Assembly: GCA_902597795.1 (NCBI GenBank)
Contig: CACJZA010000001.1
Coordinates: forward strand, 62,001-126,000
Source of the DNA: an uncultured Alphaproteobacteria bacterium
GTDB lineage: Bacteria; Pseudomonadota; Alphaproteobacteria; HIMB59; GCA-002718135
Direction of reading: 5' to 3'
Length of the DNA stretch: 64,000 nucleotides
Positions within the stretch are counted from its first letter, which is position 1. Each line of letters starts with the position of its first letter. Below the pieces are notes generated by a model. It saw only the letters and a program-made list of their open reading frames with translations, searched no databases and was not told the origin of the DNA. This document shows positions 52,452-62,006 of the stretch, in pieces. Both the position numbers and the translations under genes were made by a program.

Positions 52452-53216
52452 ATGTTAAATAAGACTAGTCTATTAGGTATCATTGCTGCTACAATTGCTT
52501 TTATTGCTGTTCCAGCATTTGCTGCCGATACTTTCCTAGGCGAAGGTGATTTCGTAGGTATTACGTTCTGGATTGTTTCAATCGGAATGTGGGCATCTAC
52601 TATTTTCTTCTTTTATGAAGGTATGAGAGTTTCTTCTAAGTGGAGAACTTCAATGGTTGTTGCAGGGCTAATTACTTTTATAGCTGCTGTACATTACATG
52701 TATATGAGAGACTTTTGGGTTGCTACAGGTGAGTCACCAACAGTATATAGATATATTGACTGGATACTAACTGTACCACTTCAAATGGTTGAATTCTTTT
52801 TAATTCTTGTTGCTGCCGGCGCAGCTGTATCTAGTGGTGCATTCTACAGATTGCTCATTGGTACACTTGTTATGATTGTTGGTGGATATCTTGGAGAAGC
52901 AGGTCATATTTCGGTATTACTTGGCTTCATCATTGGTATGATCGGTTGGGCTGTAATCATTTGGGAAATTTTCCGAGGTGAAGCAAGTCAGGCCGCTACA
53001 ACTAAAGAATCAGTAACTTCTGCATTTAATGCAATGAGATTAATTGTATTAGTTGGTTGGGCAATTTATCCTTTAGGATATGTATTCGGATTAATGATGG
53101 GATCAGTTGATGCTGATACCCTTAACTGGATATACAACCTTGCTGATTTTATTAATAAAATCTTATTCGGTTTAATTATCTGGAACGCTGCTGCTAAAGA
53201 CTCAGCAACTGCATAG
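52452..53216 (+). CDS. Proteorhodopsin, blue-absorbing type, light-driven proton pump
   Basis: 254 residues, signal peptide (cut near AFAADTF) plus seven helices. RYIDWILTVPLQMVEFFLI carries the proton acceptor Asp103 (Asp97 in the reference numbering), Gln111 at the tuning site (reference 105; Gln means blue) and Glu114 as donor (reference 108). His81 matches reference His75. Retinal lysine is Lys236 in DFINKILFG. The D-T-E set indicates an outward proton pump. No retinal synthesis gene (blh, crt) is near. Own ribosome site and terminator make it a monocistron. Confidence 0.97.
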   Translation: MLNKTSLLGIIAATIAFIAVPAFAADTFLGEGDFVGITFWIVSIGMWASTIFFFYEGMRVSSKWRTSMVVAGLITFIAAVHYMYMRDFWVATGESPTVYRYIDWILTVPLQMVEFFLILVAAGAAVSSGAFYRLLIGTLVMIVGGYLGEAGHISVLLGFIIGMIGWAVIIWEIFRGEASQAATTKESVTSAFNAMRLIVLVGWAIYPLGYVFGLMMGSVDADTLNWIYNLADFINKILFGLIIWNAAAKDSATA

Positions 53217-53240
53217 TTAGACTCTTTAAAATATATCGAA

Positions 53241-53268
53241 AAACCCTCTTTATAGAGGGTTTTTTTTA
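53241..53268 (+). terminator. Rho-independent terminator after proteorhodopsin
   Basis: AAACCCTCT-TTAT-AGAGGGTTT, a perfect 9-bp stem with tetraloop, followed by an uninterrupted T run. It lies 24 bp after the rhodopsin stop and isolates it from rplM. Confidence 0.93.
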
Positions 53269-53276
53269 TTAAATTA

Positions 53277-53282
53277 TTGACT
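53277..53282 (+). promoter_or_regulatory. Possible -35 box for rplM-rpsI
   Basis: TTGACT, 37 bp before the rplM ATG and just after the terminator. The -10 region is poor (TATTTG at 17-bp spacing), so this is tentative. Confidence 0.3.
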
Positions 53283-53313
53283 TAATTTTTCAATATATGT
53301 ATTTGGGCACGCG

Positions 53314-53772
53314 ATGAAAACATTCTCTCTAAAGAAAAAGGATATTAAAAAAAAGTGGGTTTTAATTGATGCCAAAGATGCAGTTTTAGGAAGACTTGCC
53401 GTTATTTCTGCAAATATCCTAAGAGGTAAAAATAAGCCTGAATATACCCCTAACCAAGACTGCGGTGATAATTTGATTATAATTAATTCTGATAAAATTC
53501 ATCTAAAAGGCAAAAAAGCTGATAATAAAGTCTATTACCGACATACTGGTTATCCAGGAGGAATAAAAGAGACAACTCCTAATAAAATGAAGGAAAAAAA
53601 CAAATCTGATGAATTAATCAAACTAGCAATAAAAAGAATGATCCCAAGAGGACCATTAGGAAGACAACAATTATCTAACTGCAAAATATACAGGGATGGA
53701 AGTCATAAGCATGAAGCACAAAACCCTCAAATAATTGATATAGCATCAATGAACACTAAAAATAAAATTTAA
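53314..53772 (+). CDS. rplM: Ribosomal protein L13
   Basis: 152 residues. [20 protein letters not shown] at the start, [27 protein letters not shown] and [12 protein letters not shown] are L13 signatures. First of the conserved rplM-rpsI pair; rpsI begins 2 bp after its stop. Confidence 0.97.
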   Translation: MKTFSLKKKDIKKKWVLIDAKDAVLGRLAVISANILRGKNKPEYTPNQDCGDNLIIINSDKIHLKGKKADNKVYYRHTGYPGGIKETTPNKMKEKNKSDELIKLAIKRMIPRGPLGRQQLSNCKIYRDGSHKHEAQNPQIIDIASMNTKNKI

Positions 53773-53774
53773 CT

Positions 53775-54203
53775 ATGGAAAATCAAGAAAATCAAACCGA
53801 AAATATTTTAGATAATAAAGAAAGAGCTTACGCCACAGGAAAAAGAAAAAATTCTATTGCAAGAGTGTGGCTTAAAAGAGGTAGTGGTGAGATTAAAATC
53901 AATGGCAAACCTTTAGATAAATACTTTTCAAGACCCGTACTACAAATGATAGTTAACCAGCCTTTAGAAGTCGTTAAAGCTGATAATTCATATGAGATTA
54001 TGGCTTCAGTTAAAGGTGGAGGTCTATCTGGTCAAGCTGGTGCTATAAGACATGGTATTAGCAAAGCATTGAGCTTATATGATCAATCAAATAGACCATC
54101 TCTCAAAAAAGTTGGTTTCCTCACTAGAGATTCAAGAGTCGTTGAAAGAAAAAAAGCTGGTTTAGCAAAAGCTAGAAGAAGTTACCAATTCTCTAAGAGA
54201 TAA
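53775..54203 (+). CDS. rpsI: Ribosomal protein S9
   Basis: 142 residues. The core [38 protein letters not shown] and the C-terminal [18 protein letters not shown], ending in the P-site-contacting SKR, are diagnostic. The Gln/Asn/Glu-rich first 17 residues are an extension seen in other alphaproteobacteria. argC follows after 6 bp. Confidence 0.97.
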   Translation: MENQENQTENILDNKERAYATGKRKNSIARVWLKRGSGEIKINGKPLDKYFSRPVLQMIVNQPLEVVKADNSYEIMASVKGGGLSGQAGAIRHGISKALSLYDQSNRPSLKKVGFLTRDSRVVERKKAGLAKARRSYQFSKR

Positions 54204-54209
54204 ATTTTC

Positions 54210-55238
54210 ATGAAAAATAATATTAAAGTAGCCGTTCTAGGCTCAACTGGCTATGTTGGTATGGAGTTAGTAAAAATTCTATCAAATCATTCTTATGTAG
54301 ATATAAATTTTTTAGGATCAGAAACTTTTCATGGGAGTTATCTAAATAATATTGATAATACAAAAGAATATAATCAACTTCCTCTTTTAAAACCGAATGA
54401 TAGTTTTAATGCTGAAGATAGTGATTACGTGTTCTTAGCTTTACCTCATGCAGTATCCAATAAATATGTAAAAAAATATTTTGATAAAATTAATATTATA
54501 GATTTATCAGCTGACTTTAGATTAGATAATTTTGATATATATAAAGAAAATTATGGCATTGAACATGAGTGTAAAGAGCATTTAAACAATTTTATCTACG
54601 GTCTCGCTGAAATAAATAGAGATTTAATAGAAAATTCTAAAAATATAGCGGTACCTGGATGTTATCCAACTTCTGTTTTATTGCCATTAATACCTTTAAT
54701 AAAAAATAAATTAATTGATACCAAGAATATAATTATTGACTCTAAATCAGGTTATAGTGGAGCAGGAAAAAAATTTGATTTTAACAAAATGAAATCAAAA
54801 AATGATTATAATTTTTACAATTATAATACAAATAATCACAGACATATTGCAGAAATTAAACAAGAACTTAATAAACATAGTTCAGAAAATGAAGTAAAGT
54901 TTTCATTTAATCCTCACATTCTTCCTAATTTTAGAGGTATGATTTCTACAATATATTGCAATCTCAATAATAGTATTAAAAAAACTGATGTGATAAATTT
55001 ATTCAAAGACTTACAAAAAATAAATCCTTTTATAAAATATATTGATAATGATGAAATCCTTGATTTTTTTTCTGTTCAAAATTCTAATTATTGTAAAATT
55101 AAAATTTTTAACCATCATAGTGAAGATAAAATTATCATTGTTAGCGCAATAGATAACCTAATCAAAGGTGCAGCCGGTCAAGCAGTACAATGCTTTAATA
55201 TAGTAGAAAATATTGAAGAAACAGTATCTTTAGTATGA
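54210..55238 (+). CDS. argC: N-acetyl-gamma-glutamyl-phosphate reductase
   Basis: 342 residues. Rossmann start VAVLGSTGYVGMELVKIL, LALPHAVS, the catalytic Cys in AVPGCYPTSVLLPL near residue 150, and the catalytic His in PHILPNFRGM. It is the third step of arginine synthesis, reducing N-acetylglutamyl phosphate to the semialdehyde. Length fits the long (type 1) ArgC. The rpsI-argC linkage is common in alphaproteobacteria. Confidence 0.94.
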   Translation: MKNNIKVAVLGSTGYVGMELVKILSNHSYVDINFLGSETFHGSYLNNIDNTKEYNQLPLLKPNDSFNAEDSDYVFLALPHAVSNKYVKKYFDKINIIDLSADFRLDNFDIYKENYGIEHECKEHLNNFIYGLAEINRDLIENSKNIAVPGCYPTSVLLPLIPLIKNKLIDTKNIIIDSKSGYSGAGKKFDFNKMKSKNDYNFYNYNTNNHRHIAEIKQELNKHSSENEVKFSFNPHILPNFRGMISTIYCNLNNSIKKTDVINLFKDLQKINPFIKYIDNDEILDFFSVQNSNYCKIKIFNHHSEDKIIIVSAIDNLIKGAAGQAVQCFNIVENIEETVSLV

Positions 55239-55420
55239 TTAAATATTTTACAGTTTCCCTTCTTTTTCTTTTTATTGTTTCGTGTGGATATCCTGATATT
55301 GATAATGTTCCTGATTTTAAAGACGCCAAATTAACTGATGAAGAATTATTAGATTATTGTAGTATTTCTAATACTGAGAAAAAAGATATAGATAAATGTA
55401 TTAATGATTATAAAAGTTAA
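55235..55420 (+). CDS. Small lipoprotein, unknown function
   Basis: 61 residues. Basic Met-Ile-Lys start, hydrophobic core and lipobox FIVSC put the acylated Cys near residue 17; the mature chain is acidic (DIDNVPDFKDAKLTDEELLD) with two more Cys (residues 42 and 54) that could form a disulfide. It overlaps argC by 4 bp and precedes hom by 8 bp, so it is co-transcribed with amino-acid genes. Confidence 0.65.
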   Translation: MIKYFTVSLLFLFIVSCGYPDIDNVPDFKDAKLTDEELLDYCSISNTEKKDIDKCINDYKS

Positions 55421-55428
55421 ATTTAGTT

Positions 55429-56727
55429 ATGAGTAAACTTAATATTGGTATAGCGGGATTGGGAAATGTTGGATCAGCACTAGTTGAAACAATTGAAGAA
55501 AATAAAAATTATTTCTTTGATAAAACAGATGTAGAATTGAACATAATTGGAATATCTGCAAGAACAAAAAATAAAAAAAGAAATTTTAATATATCAAATT
55601 ATACTTGGTATGATGACCCAAGAGAAATGTCTAAAGATGATAATTGTAACGTAATTATTGAATTAATTGGTGAAGAAAAAGGAATTAGTTATGAAATTAT
55701 TGAAACAGCATTAAAAAATAAAAAACATGTTGTAACAGGAAATAAAGCATTAATAGCTAATCATGGTAAAGAATTATTTAAATTAGCTAACACACATTCA
55801 TTAGCTTTATCATATGAAGCTGCTGTTGCAGGTGGTATACCAGTAATAAAAACAATAAAAAATTCTATTAGTTTAGATAGAATCAATAAAATTTCTGGGA
55901 TTTTAAATGGAACCACAAATTACATTTTAACAAAAATGCAACAAGATAATTTGTCCTTTGATGCAGTTCTTAAAATTGCTAAAGATAAAGGATTTACTTC
56001 TGATCAAGAATCAAAATTAGATATTGGAGGATATGATGCGGCGCACAAGTTAACGATATTATCAACTCTATGTTTTAAATCAAATTTAAACTTTAATAAT
56101 AATTATATTGAAGGAATCTCAAATATTAAAATTGAAGATATTAATTTTGCTGAAAAACTAGGGTATAAGATAAAATTAATATCTGAAGCTTGCATAATTG
56201 AAGGAAAGATTTCAAACTTTACTTCACCAAAATTAGTTTCAATAGATAATCCCTTAGCAAGTGTTGATAATGCTCTTAATGCAATTAATATTGAAACTAT
56301 ACATCTAGAAAATTTATTTTTAGAGGGTGAAGGAGCAGGGGGAAAACCAACTGCCAGCTCTGTCTTGTCTGATTTATATGATATATTTCAGAATGAAAAA
56401 TTTGATAATTTAGGTTTTAAAGTTGATCAGTTAAAAAACTTTGAAAAATATTCAGCAGAAAATATAATTAATAGCTATTACCTAAGAATAATGACAGAAG
56501 ACAAACCTGGCGTTCTCTCATCAATTACTAATTATTTTAGTGATTTTGATATATCTGTTAAAAAAATACTTCAACTTCCCGAGAGTTCTGAAGCAGACAA
56601 ACCTATACCTATTATAATAACTACTCATAATATTCAGAAAGAAAAATTAAGTAATGTAATTAGTAAAATTGAAGGTTTAGAATTTGTAAAAGAAAAAATT
56701 ACTGTTCTTGCTATTCATGATAATTAA
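55429..56727 (+). CDS. hom: Homoserine dehydrogenase
   Basis: 432 residues. NAD(P) motif IGIAGLGNVGSALVETI, then VVTGNKALIANHG, YEAAVAGGIPVIKTI and ILNGTTNYILTKM of the catalytic domain with the substrate Lys further on. A C-terminal ACT domain (about 350-430, RIMTEDKPGVLSSITNYF) implies feedback control by threonine. It reduces aspartate semialdehyde to homoserine for threonine and methionine. Confidence 0.95.
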   Translation: MSKLNIGIAGLGNVGSALVETIEENKNYFFDKTDVELNIIGISARTKNKKRNFNISNYTWYDDPREMSKDDNCNVIIELIGEEKGISYEIIETALKNKKHVVTGNKALIANHGKELFKLANTHSLALSYEAAVAGGIPVIKTIKNSISLDRINKISGILNGTTNYILTKMQQDNLSFDAVLKIAKDKGFTSDQESKLDIGGYDAAHKLTILSTLCFKSNLNFNNNYIEGISNIKIEDINFAEKLGYKIKLISEACIIEGKISNFTSPKLVSIDNPLASVDNALNAINIETIHLENLFLEGEGAGGKPTASSVLSDLYDIFQNEKFDNLGFKVDQLKNFEKYSAENIINSYYLRIMTEDKPGVLSSITNYFSDFDISVKKILQLPESSEADKPIPIIITTHNIQKEKLSNVISKIEGLEFVKEKITVLAIHDN

Positions 56728-56732
56728 TTAAT

Positions 56733-58478
56733 GTGAATATTGAAAAATCATTATCCGATAAATTTTGGGAAGAAAAGCAAATAGACTTTAAGCACATACA
56801 AGCTCTTTCACAAAAAAAATCAATATCTGAAATTTTTTCAAAACTTCTAATTTCAAGAGGTGTCTTCGAAGATAATTATGATAACTATATAAATCCCAAT
56901 TTTTTAAATAATCTTCCGGATCCTTTTGAGCTTAAAGATATGAAAAAAGGAATTGAAAGATGTATTGAGGCTTTAAAAAATAATGAAAAGATTGGAATAA
57001 TCGCTGATTATGATGTTGATGGATCTACTTCTGCTTCAATTTTATATAAATTTTTAAATAATTTTACCAATAATATTGTTTGTAAAATTCCGCATAGATT
57101 ATCGGAGGGTTATGGTCCAAATGTTAGGCTTATGAATGAAATGCTTAATGAAAAAATTACACTATTGTTTACACTGGATTGTGGTACATCAGCATTTAAC
57201 TCTATTGATTTGCCTAATTACAATGGTATCGAGGTTATTGTTATAGATCATCATTTAAGTGAATTTAAACTGCCAAAAGTTCACTCGGTAATTAATCCAA
57301 ATAGATTTGATGAAAACAATGATTATAAAGACTTTGCTGCAGTAGCAGTAACCTTTCTTTTTTTAATGGGTTTAAGAAAGCAAATTAGAGAATTAAAATT
57401 ATTTCCAAATATAAAAGAACCAAATTTAATGTCATATTTGGACTTAGTTGCTGTTGGAACAATTTGCGATATTGTTAATATTAGTAATTACAACAGATCA
57501 ATTGTTAGTAAAGGTTTGGAGCTCATTAGAAGTCGAAAAAATAAATCAATAACTAAAATATTAGATAACTCTAATATCAATCATGAGCCTTTAGCTAAAG
57601 ATATTGGTTTTGTATTAGGACCGCAAATTAATGCTGCGAGTAGAATTGATGACTCTTCTTTATCTTCCAGACTTCTGATATCAGATGATGATTCTGAAAT
57701 AGAAACTATTTCTAGAAAACTATTTTTAATTAATGAAAAAAGAAAATTAATTGAACAAAATATATTCAACGAAGCAATTGAGCAAATAAAAGATCAAGAA
57801 AATAAAAAATTTATTATTGTTTATAAAGAGAATTGGCACCAAGGTGTTCTAGGTATAGTTGCCAGTAAAATAGTAGCTCTTTATAACAAGCCAACATTTG
57901 TATTTTCTTTTATTAATAATATTGGATCTGGCTCAGGCAGATCTATAGATCAAATTGATATTGGAAGCATTGTTCTTGAGCTTAAGGCTAATGATTTAAT
58001 AGAAGATGGGGGTGGCCATAAAATGGCAGTAGGTTTAAAAATAAATAAAAAAAAATTAGATAAAATAGATTTATTCTTAGTTAAAAAATTTGATTCATAT
58101 CACGATAATTTTTTCGAAAAAAAAATATTTTATGACAGTCAAATTTCTGTGAATCAAATAAACAAAGATTTTTTAGATAATTTAGAATTATTAGAACCTT
58201 ACGGCAAAGGTAATGAAGAGCCTCAATTTTTAATCAAAGATATAGTAATTGATCAGGTAAAAAATTTAAAAAATAAACATATTTTAATTTTTTTTAAAAA
58301 TGATTTAGGTGAAAATTTAAAAGGCATATCATTCAACACTATGAATACCCTAATTGGTGATTATCTTATGAAGTTTAATAAATTTAAATTTCATATTTTG
58401 TGTTCTATAAAAAAAGATAACTTTTCAAGTAGTCAGAAGCCTCAAATACTGATCCATGACGTGAAAGTAATCAATTAA
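56733..58478 (+). CDS. recJ: Single-stranded-DNA exonuclease RecJ
   Basis: 581 residues, GTG start 5 bp after hom. DHH-family motifs: IADYDVDGSTSASILYKF near residue 90, TLDCGTSAF, the DHH motif VIDHHLSEF near 172, and the DHHA1 part GSGSGRSIDQIDIG with GGGHKMAVGL. An OB-like C-terminal domain completes it (ELLEPYGKGNEEPQFL). 5'-3' ssDNA exonuclease in RecF-pathway and mismatch repair, in keeping with recO in this window. Confidence 0.94.
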   Translation: MNIEKSLSDKFWEEKQIDFKHIQALSQKKSISEIFSKLLISRGVFEDNYDNYINPNFLNNLPDPFELKDMKKGIERCIEALKNNEKIGIIADYDVDGSTSASILYKFLNNFTNNIVCKIPHRLSEGYGPNVRLMNEMLNEKITLLFTLDCGTSAFNSIDLPNYNGIEVIVIDHHLSEFKLPKVHSVINPNRFDENNDYKDFAAVAVTFLFLMGLRKQIRELKLFPNIKEPNLMSYLDLVAVGTICDIVNISNYNRSIVSKGLELIRSRKNKSITKILDNSNINHEPLAKDIGFVLGPQINAASRIDDSSLSSRLLISDDDSEIETISRKLFLINEKRKLIEQNIFNEAIEQIKDQENKKFIIVYKENWHQGVLGIVASKIVALYNKPTFVFSFINNIGSGSGRSIDQIDIGSIVLELKANDLIEDGGGHKMAVGLKINKKKLDKIDLFLVKKFDSYHDNFFEKKIFYDSQISVNQINKDFLDNLELLEPYGKGNEEPQFLIKDIVIDQVKNLKNKHILIFFKNDLGENLKGISFNTMNTLIGDYLMKFNKFKFHILCSIKKDNFSSSQKPQILIHDVKVIN

Positions 58479-58522
58479 ATAATTTGAAAAAAATCAAAAT
58501 ATCTACTATATACCAACCACGT

Positions 58523-58597
58523 GTCCCCTTCGTCTATCGGTTAGGACATCAGGTTTTCATCCTGAAAAGAGGAGTTCGACTCTCCTAGGGGATGCCA
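58523..58597 (+). tRNA. tRNA-Glu(UUC)
   Basis: 75 nt with encoded CCA. Acceptor GTCCCCT pairs with AGGGGAT (G-T at the end), discriminator G. Anticodon arm TCAGG-TTTTCAT-CCTGA gives UUC; T arm GAGGAGTTCGACTCTCC. It lies 44 bp after recJ and just before the opposite-strand quinone oxidoreductase stop. Confidence 0.96.
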
Positions 58598-58602
58598 CTA
58601 AT

Positions 58603-59589
58603 TTAAGGGCATAGAATTATTGACCCTGCCGAATTCCTTGATTGAATTAACTCGTGAGCTTGACTAGCTTCAGATAATTTAAATTTTTTGAATATATTAG
58701 GCTTAATTTCTTTATTTTTAATTTTTGAAAATAATTTGTTACTGCACTTAATTAATTCTTCTGAATTACGGATATAATGCATTAATGTTGGTCTGGTATA
58801 ATATAAACTTTTAGGATTAAATGTACTATGAAGATTGACATCATTTACCATTCCAGATGATTGTCCGAAAGATACCATTAGTCCTCTAAATTTTAGACAT
58901 TTTAAAGATATATCAAATGTATCTTTACCAACTCCATCATAAACAACATTTACTCCTTCGTTATTTGTCAATTTTAAAACACTACTATGAACATCATTTT
59001 GTTTATAATTAACAGTGAATTCACATCCGTTTTGTTTTGCTAAAGATGCCTTTACATCTGTACTAACAGTACCAATCATTTTAGCTCCTATGGATTTGGC
59101 CCATTGACTAGCAATTAAGCCAACACCTCCTGCAGCTGCATGAAATAAAAAAACTTCATCTTTTTGTAATTTGTACAATCTTTCAAAAAGGTATTCTACC
59201 GTCATTCCCTGCAATAATATTGAAGCAGCTTCATCATTTGAAATATATTCTGGTAATTTTACAACTCTTCGTGCATCAAAATCTCTAACTTCGCAATAAG
59301 CACCAATTGGAGGGCTAAAGGAGTAAGCTACTCTATCACCAACTTTTAAGTTTGATACATTATCTCCAATTTCTATAATATTTCCTGCTGCTTCTACTCC
59401 TAAACAAAAAGGGATTTCTACAGGTAGCGGGTATAGGCCTGTTCTATGATACGTATCAATGTAGTTAATACCAATTGAAGTTTGGTTAATTCTAACCATA
59501 TTTTCTTCAACATTTTTAGGTAAGTCATAGTTTTCATATTTTAAAACTTCTGGACCACCTAGTTTACTGACTACAACTCTATTTGGCAT
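58603..59589 (-). CDS. NAD(P)H:quinone oxidoreductase (MDR family, QOR-like)
   Basis: 328 residues, the length of E. coli QOR. The N-terminal GroES-like part has IGINYIDTYHRTGLYP and LGVEAAGNIIEIGDNV; the nucleotide fold has FLFHAAAGGVGLIASQWAKS. No zinc-ligand Cys cluster, as in QOR-type MDR enzymes. It reduces quinones or other enones with NADPH. It overlaps the AACS gene by 11 bp (operon). Physiological substrate unknown. Confidence 0.88.
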   Translation of the reverse strand: MPNRVVVSKLGGPEVLKYENYDLPKNVEENMVRINQTSIGINYIDTYHRTGLYPLPVEIPFCLGVEAAGNIIEIGDNVSNLKVGDRVAYSFSPPIGAYCEVRDFDARRVVKLPEYISNDEAASILLQGMTVEYLFERLYKLQKDEVFLFHAAAGGVGLIASQWAKSIGAKMIGTVSTDVKASLAKQNGCEFTVNYKQNDVHSSVLKLTNNEGVNVVYDGVGKDTFDISLKCLKFRGLMVSFGQSSGMVNDVNLHSTFNPKSLYYTRPTLMHYIRNSEELIKCSNKLFSKIKNKEIKPNIFKKFKLSEASQAHELIQSRNSAGSIILCP

Positions 59590-61528
59590 AATTATTCTTT
59601 AAGTTTTTATATACTAATTCGAATTCTTTTAAACATTCTGGATTAGCCAATGATTCTTCATTTTCAATACTTTCACCATTAATTAATTTTTTAATTAAAA
59701 TTTCAACTATTTTACCACTTCTAGTTCTTGGTATTTCACTTATAGCATATATTTGTGAGGGAATATGCTTATAAGAAAGATTAATTTTTATTTCATCTAT
59801 TATTTTAGATCTTATATTTTCATTAAATTTAAAATTTTTATTCAAGACAACAAATAATATAATTTGTGTATCATTTTTTAATTTATATTCCACTGCAACA
59901 GCTTCCTGAACTTCTGTAATATTTTCAATTACTCTATAAATTTCTGCAGTACCTATTCTTACCCCTCCAGAATTTAGAGTTGCATCTGATCGGCCATAAA
60001 TTACATAACCGCCATTTATAGTTTTTTCAATATAATCTCCATGATACCAAATATTTTCATATTTACTAAAATAAGAATTAAAATATTTTTTATTATCATG
60101 ATCATTCCAAAAATATAAAGGCATTGATGGAAAAGAAGATTTACATACTAGTTCTCCCTTTTGATTTTCAATTGAATTTCCTTTTTCATCAAATACATCA
60201 ACATCCATTCCAAGAGCTTTACACTGAATTTCACCACTATAGACATCCATTAATGGATTACCGGTAACAAAACACGAAACTAAATCAGTACCACCACTTA
60301 TAGATTCAAGATGAATATTTGATTTGATGTTTTCATAAACGTATTCAAATGATTCATTAACTAAAGGAGATCCTGTTGAAGCTAGTGTATTTAAACTATT
60401 TAAATTAAAACTTTCTTTAATTTTAATTTTATTATTTTTTAAAGTATCTAAATATTTTGCACCAGTGCCAAAAAAATTAATGCCTTCTTCTTCTGCTATT
60501 TCAAAAAGATGTTTATTATCGGGAATAAAAGGGGATCCATCATATAAAATTATTGTTGCTTTTGACGCCAAAGCAGAAACTAACCAATTCCACATCATCC
60601 ACCCACAAGTAGTAAAATAAAAAACTCTATCTTTTTCATTAATATCACAATGTAGCACATGTTCTTTTTTGTGTTGAATTAGCGCTCCTCCAGAACTGTG
60701 AACAATACATTTTGGTACTCCAGTAGTTCCACTCGAATAAAGAATATAGAGTGGGTGATTAAAATTAAACTTTTCAAATTTACTATAAGCAATTTCTTGT
60801 TGTAAAATCTTACACAAATTATCGTATTCAAAATCTAATTGATAATCTTTTTCATTAAATGCATATGGTATTAAAATAATTTTTTCTATACTTGGGATAT
60901 TATATACAACATCTTTTATAATTTTTGTTGTATCAACTTTTTTATTGTTGTAAAAATAATAATCTGAAAATAATAATACTTTTGGTTCAATTTGTTTAAA
61001 TCTATCTATAATTGCTTTTTTACCAAAATCTGATGAACATGATGACCAAATAGCACCTAATTGTGCTGTAGATAAAAATGAAATTACAGTTTCAGGTATA
61101 TTAGGAAGTATAGCAGCTATCCTATCATTTTTTTCAATGTTATTATTTTTTAAATAATTTGCAAATTTCAAAACTGCACTTTTAAGCTCTCTCCAAGAGT
61201 AATTTCTTTTAATTTTTTTTTCAGAGTGAAATATTATTGCATCATCATCATCATCTCTTGTTAAACAATTTTCAGCATAATTTATCTTACATTCATCAAA
61301 AAATTTATTATTAGTAAATTCAGGTGCTGATTTAAAAATTTTACCTTTTTTTTCACCAACAAAATTTGTGAAATCCCATACATTAGTCCAAAATTCATTT
61401 TTATGTTTTATGCTCCAATTATGCAAGTCATCATAATTTTTTATATTTAAACTTTTATCTAGTTGATTAATAAACTTATGGAGGTTTGTTTTTTTATTAT
61501 TTGGAGACCACAACTTTATGTTGTGCAT
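59579..61528 (-). CDS. Acetoacetyl-CoA synthetase
   Basis: 649 residues, the AACS length. Adenylation motifs: YSSGTTGVPKCIVHSSGG near residue 261, ISGGTDLVSCF, YGRSDATLNSGGVRIG near 523, and RTRSGKIVE with the adenylation Lys near 615. GAIWSSCSSDFG and ENCL distinguish AACS from acetyl-CoA synthetase. It activates acetoacetate, probably recovered from ketogenic amino acids or fatty acids, in line with the GcdH-like gene. Confidence 0.9.
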   Translation of the reverse strand: MHNIKLWSPNNKKTNLHKFINQLDKSLNIKNYDDLHNWSIKHKNEFWTNVWDFTNFVGEKKGKIFKSAPEFTNNKFFDECKINYAENCLTRDDDDDAIIFHSEKKIKRNYSWRELKSAVLKFANYLKNNNIEKNDRIAAILPNIPETVISFLSTAQLGAIWSSCSSDFGKKAIIDRFKQIEPKVLLFSDYYFYNNKKVDTTKIIKDVVYNIPSIEKIILIPYAFNEKDYQLDFEYDNLCKILQQEIAYSKFEKFNFNHPLYILYSSGTTGVPKCIVHSSGGALIQHKKEHVLHCDINEKDRVFYFTTCGWMMWNWLVSALASKATIILYDGSPFIPDNKHLFEIAEEEGINFFGTGAKYLDTLKNNKIKIKESFNLNSLNTLASTGSPLVNESFEYVYENIKSNIHLESISGGTDLVSCFVTGNPLMDVYSGEIQCKALGMDVDVFDEKGNSIENQKGELVCKSSFPSMPLYFWNDHDNKKYFNSYFSKYENIWYHGDYIEKTINGGYVIYGRSDATLNSGGVRIGTAEIYRVIENITEVQEAVAVEYKLKNDTQIILFVVLNKNFKFNENIRSKIIDEIKINLSYKHIPSQIYAISEIPRTRSGKIVEILIKKLINGESIENEESLANPECLKEFELVYKNLKNNYAK

Positions 61529-61534
61529 AACAAT

Positions 61535-61990
61535 TTAATTCTTTTTTTGGTCTTCTTTAAGAGATCTAACTCTGACAATAACATCAATATTATGTAATGA
61601 GAGACAAGCAGGAATAGAAGGTATATCAAGATTAATATTTTTTGTAGGTATATCATGAATTTTACCTTCATCTTCAATATACAAATGATAATGAGATTTA
61701 TTATTATTACAATAGAGTGATTTGTTTTGATCAACAACTATTTCTCTAATTAATCCTAATGAGGTAAATTGTTTTAAGGTGTTATAAATTGTAGCCATAG
61801 AAATTTTTCTATCTTCTTTTTTTACTTCATCAAAAAGATTTTCAGCAGAAATATGCCTGTCACCTTTTTCAAAAATTAATTTAGCTAAAATTCTTCTTTG
61901 TTTTGTTGGTCTTATACCACTTTCCTCTATTTTTTTCAGTGCGCGGCTGTAAGGACTTAGAGGATCAATTACTTTGTTTTCTATTCTCAT
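61535..61990 (-). CDS. irr: Fur-family regulator, Irr type
   Basis: 151 residues. The winged helix SGIRPTKQRRILAKLIF...GDRHISAENLFDEV and SMATIYNTLKQFTSLGLIREI follow the Irr consensus (GDRH-TAE, ATVYNTL, GLLRE). The metal/heme region has SHYHLYIEDEGKIHDIP, fewer His than the HHH of Bradyrhizobium Irr, and no N-terminal GCPW heme motif. Irr controls iron and heme genes in alphaproteobacteria, typically when iron is low. Divergent from the hydrolase gene (16-bp gap). Confidence 0.85.
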   Translation of the reverse strand: MRIENKVIDPLSPYSRALKKIEESGIRPTKQRRILAKLIFEKGDRHISAENLFDEVKKEDRKISMATIYNTLKQFTSLGLIREIVVDQNKSLYCNNNKSHYHLYIEDEGKIHDIPTKNINLDIPSIPACLSLHNIDVIVRVRSLKEDQKKN

Positions 61991-62006
61991 AATATTATAA
62001 TAAGTA

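Noticed and set aside
61516..61737. 73-residue hydrophobic frame overlapping irr
   Set aside because: Same strand, other frame of irr; hydrophobicity arises from the shifted reading of AT-rich codons. irr has clear family motifs.
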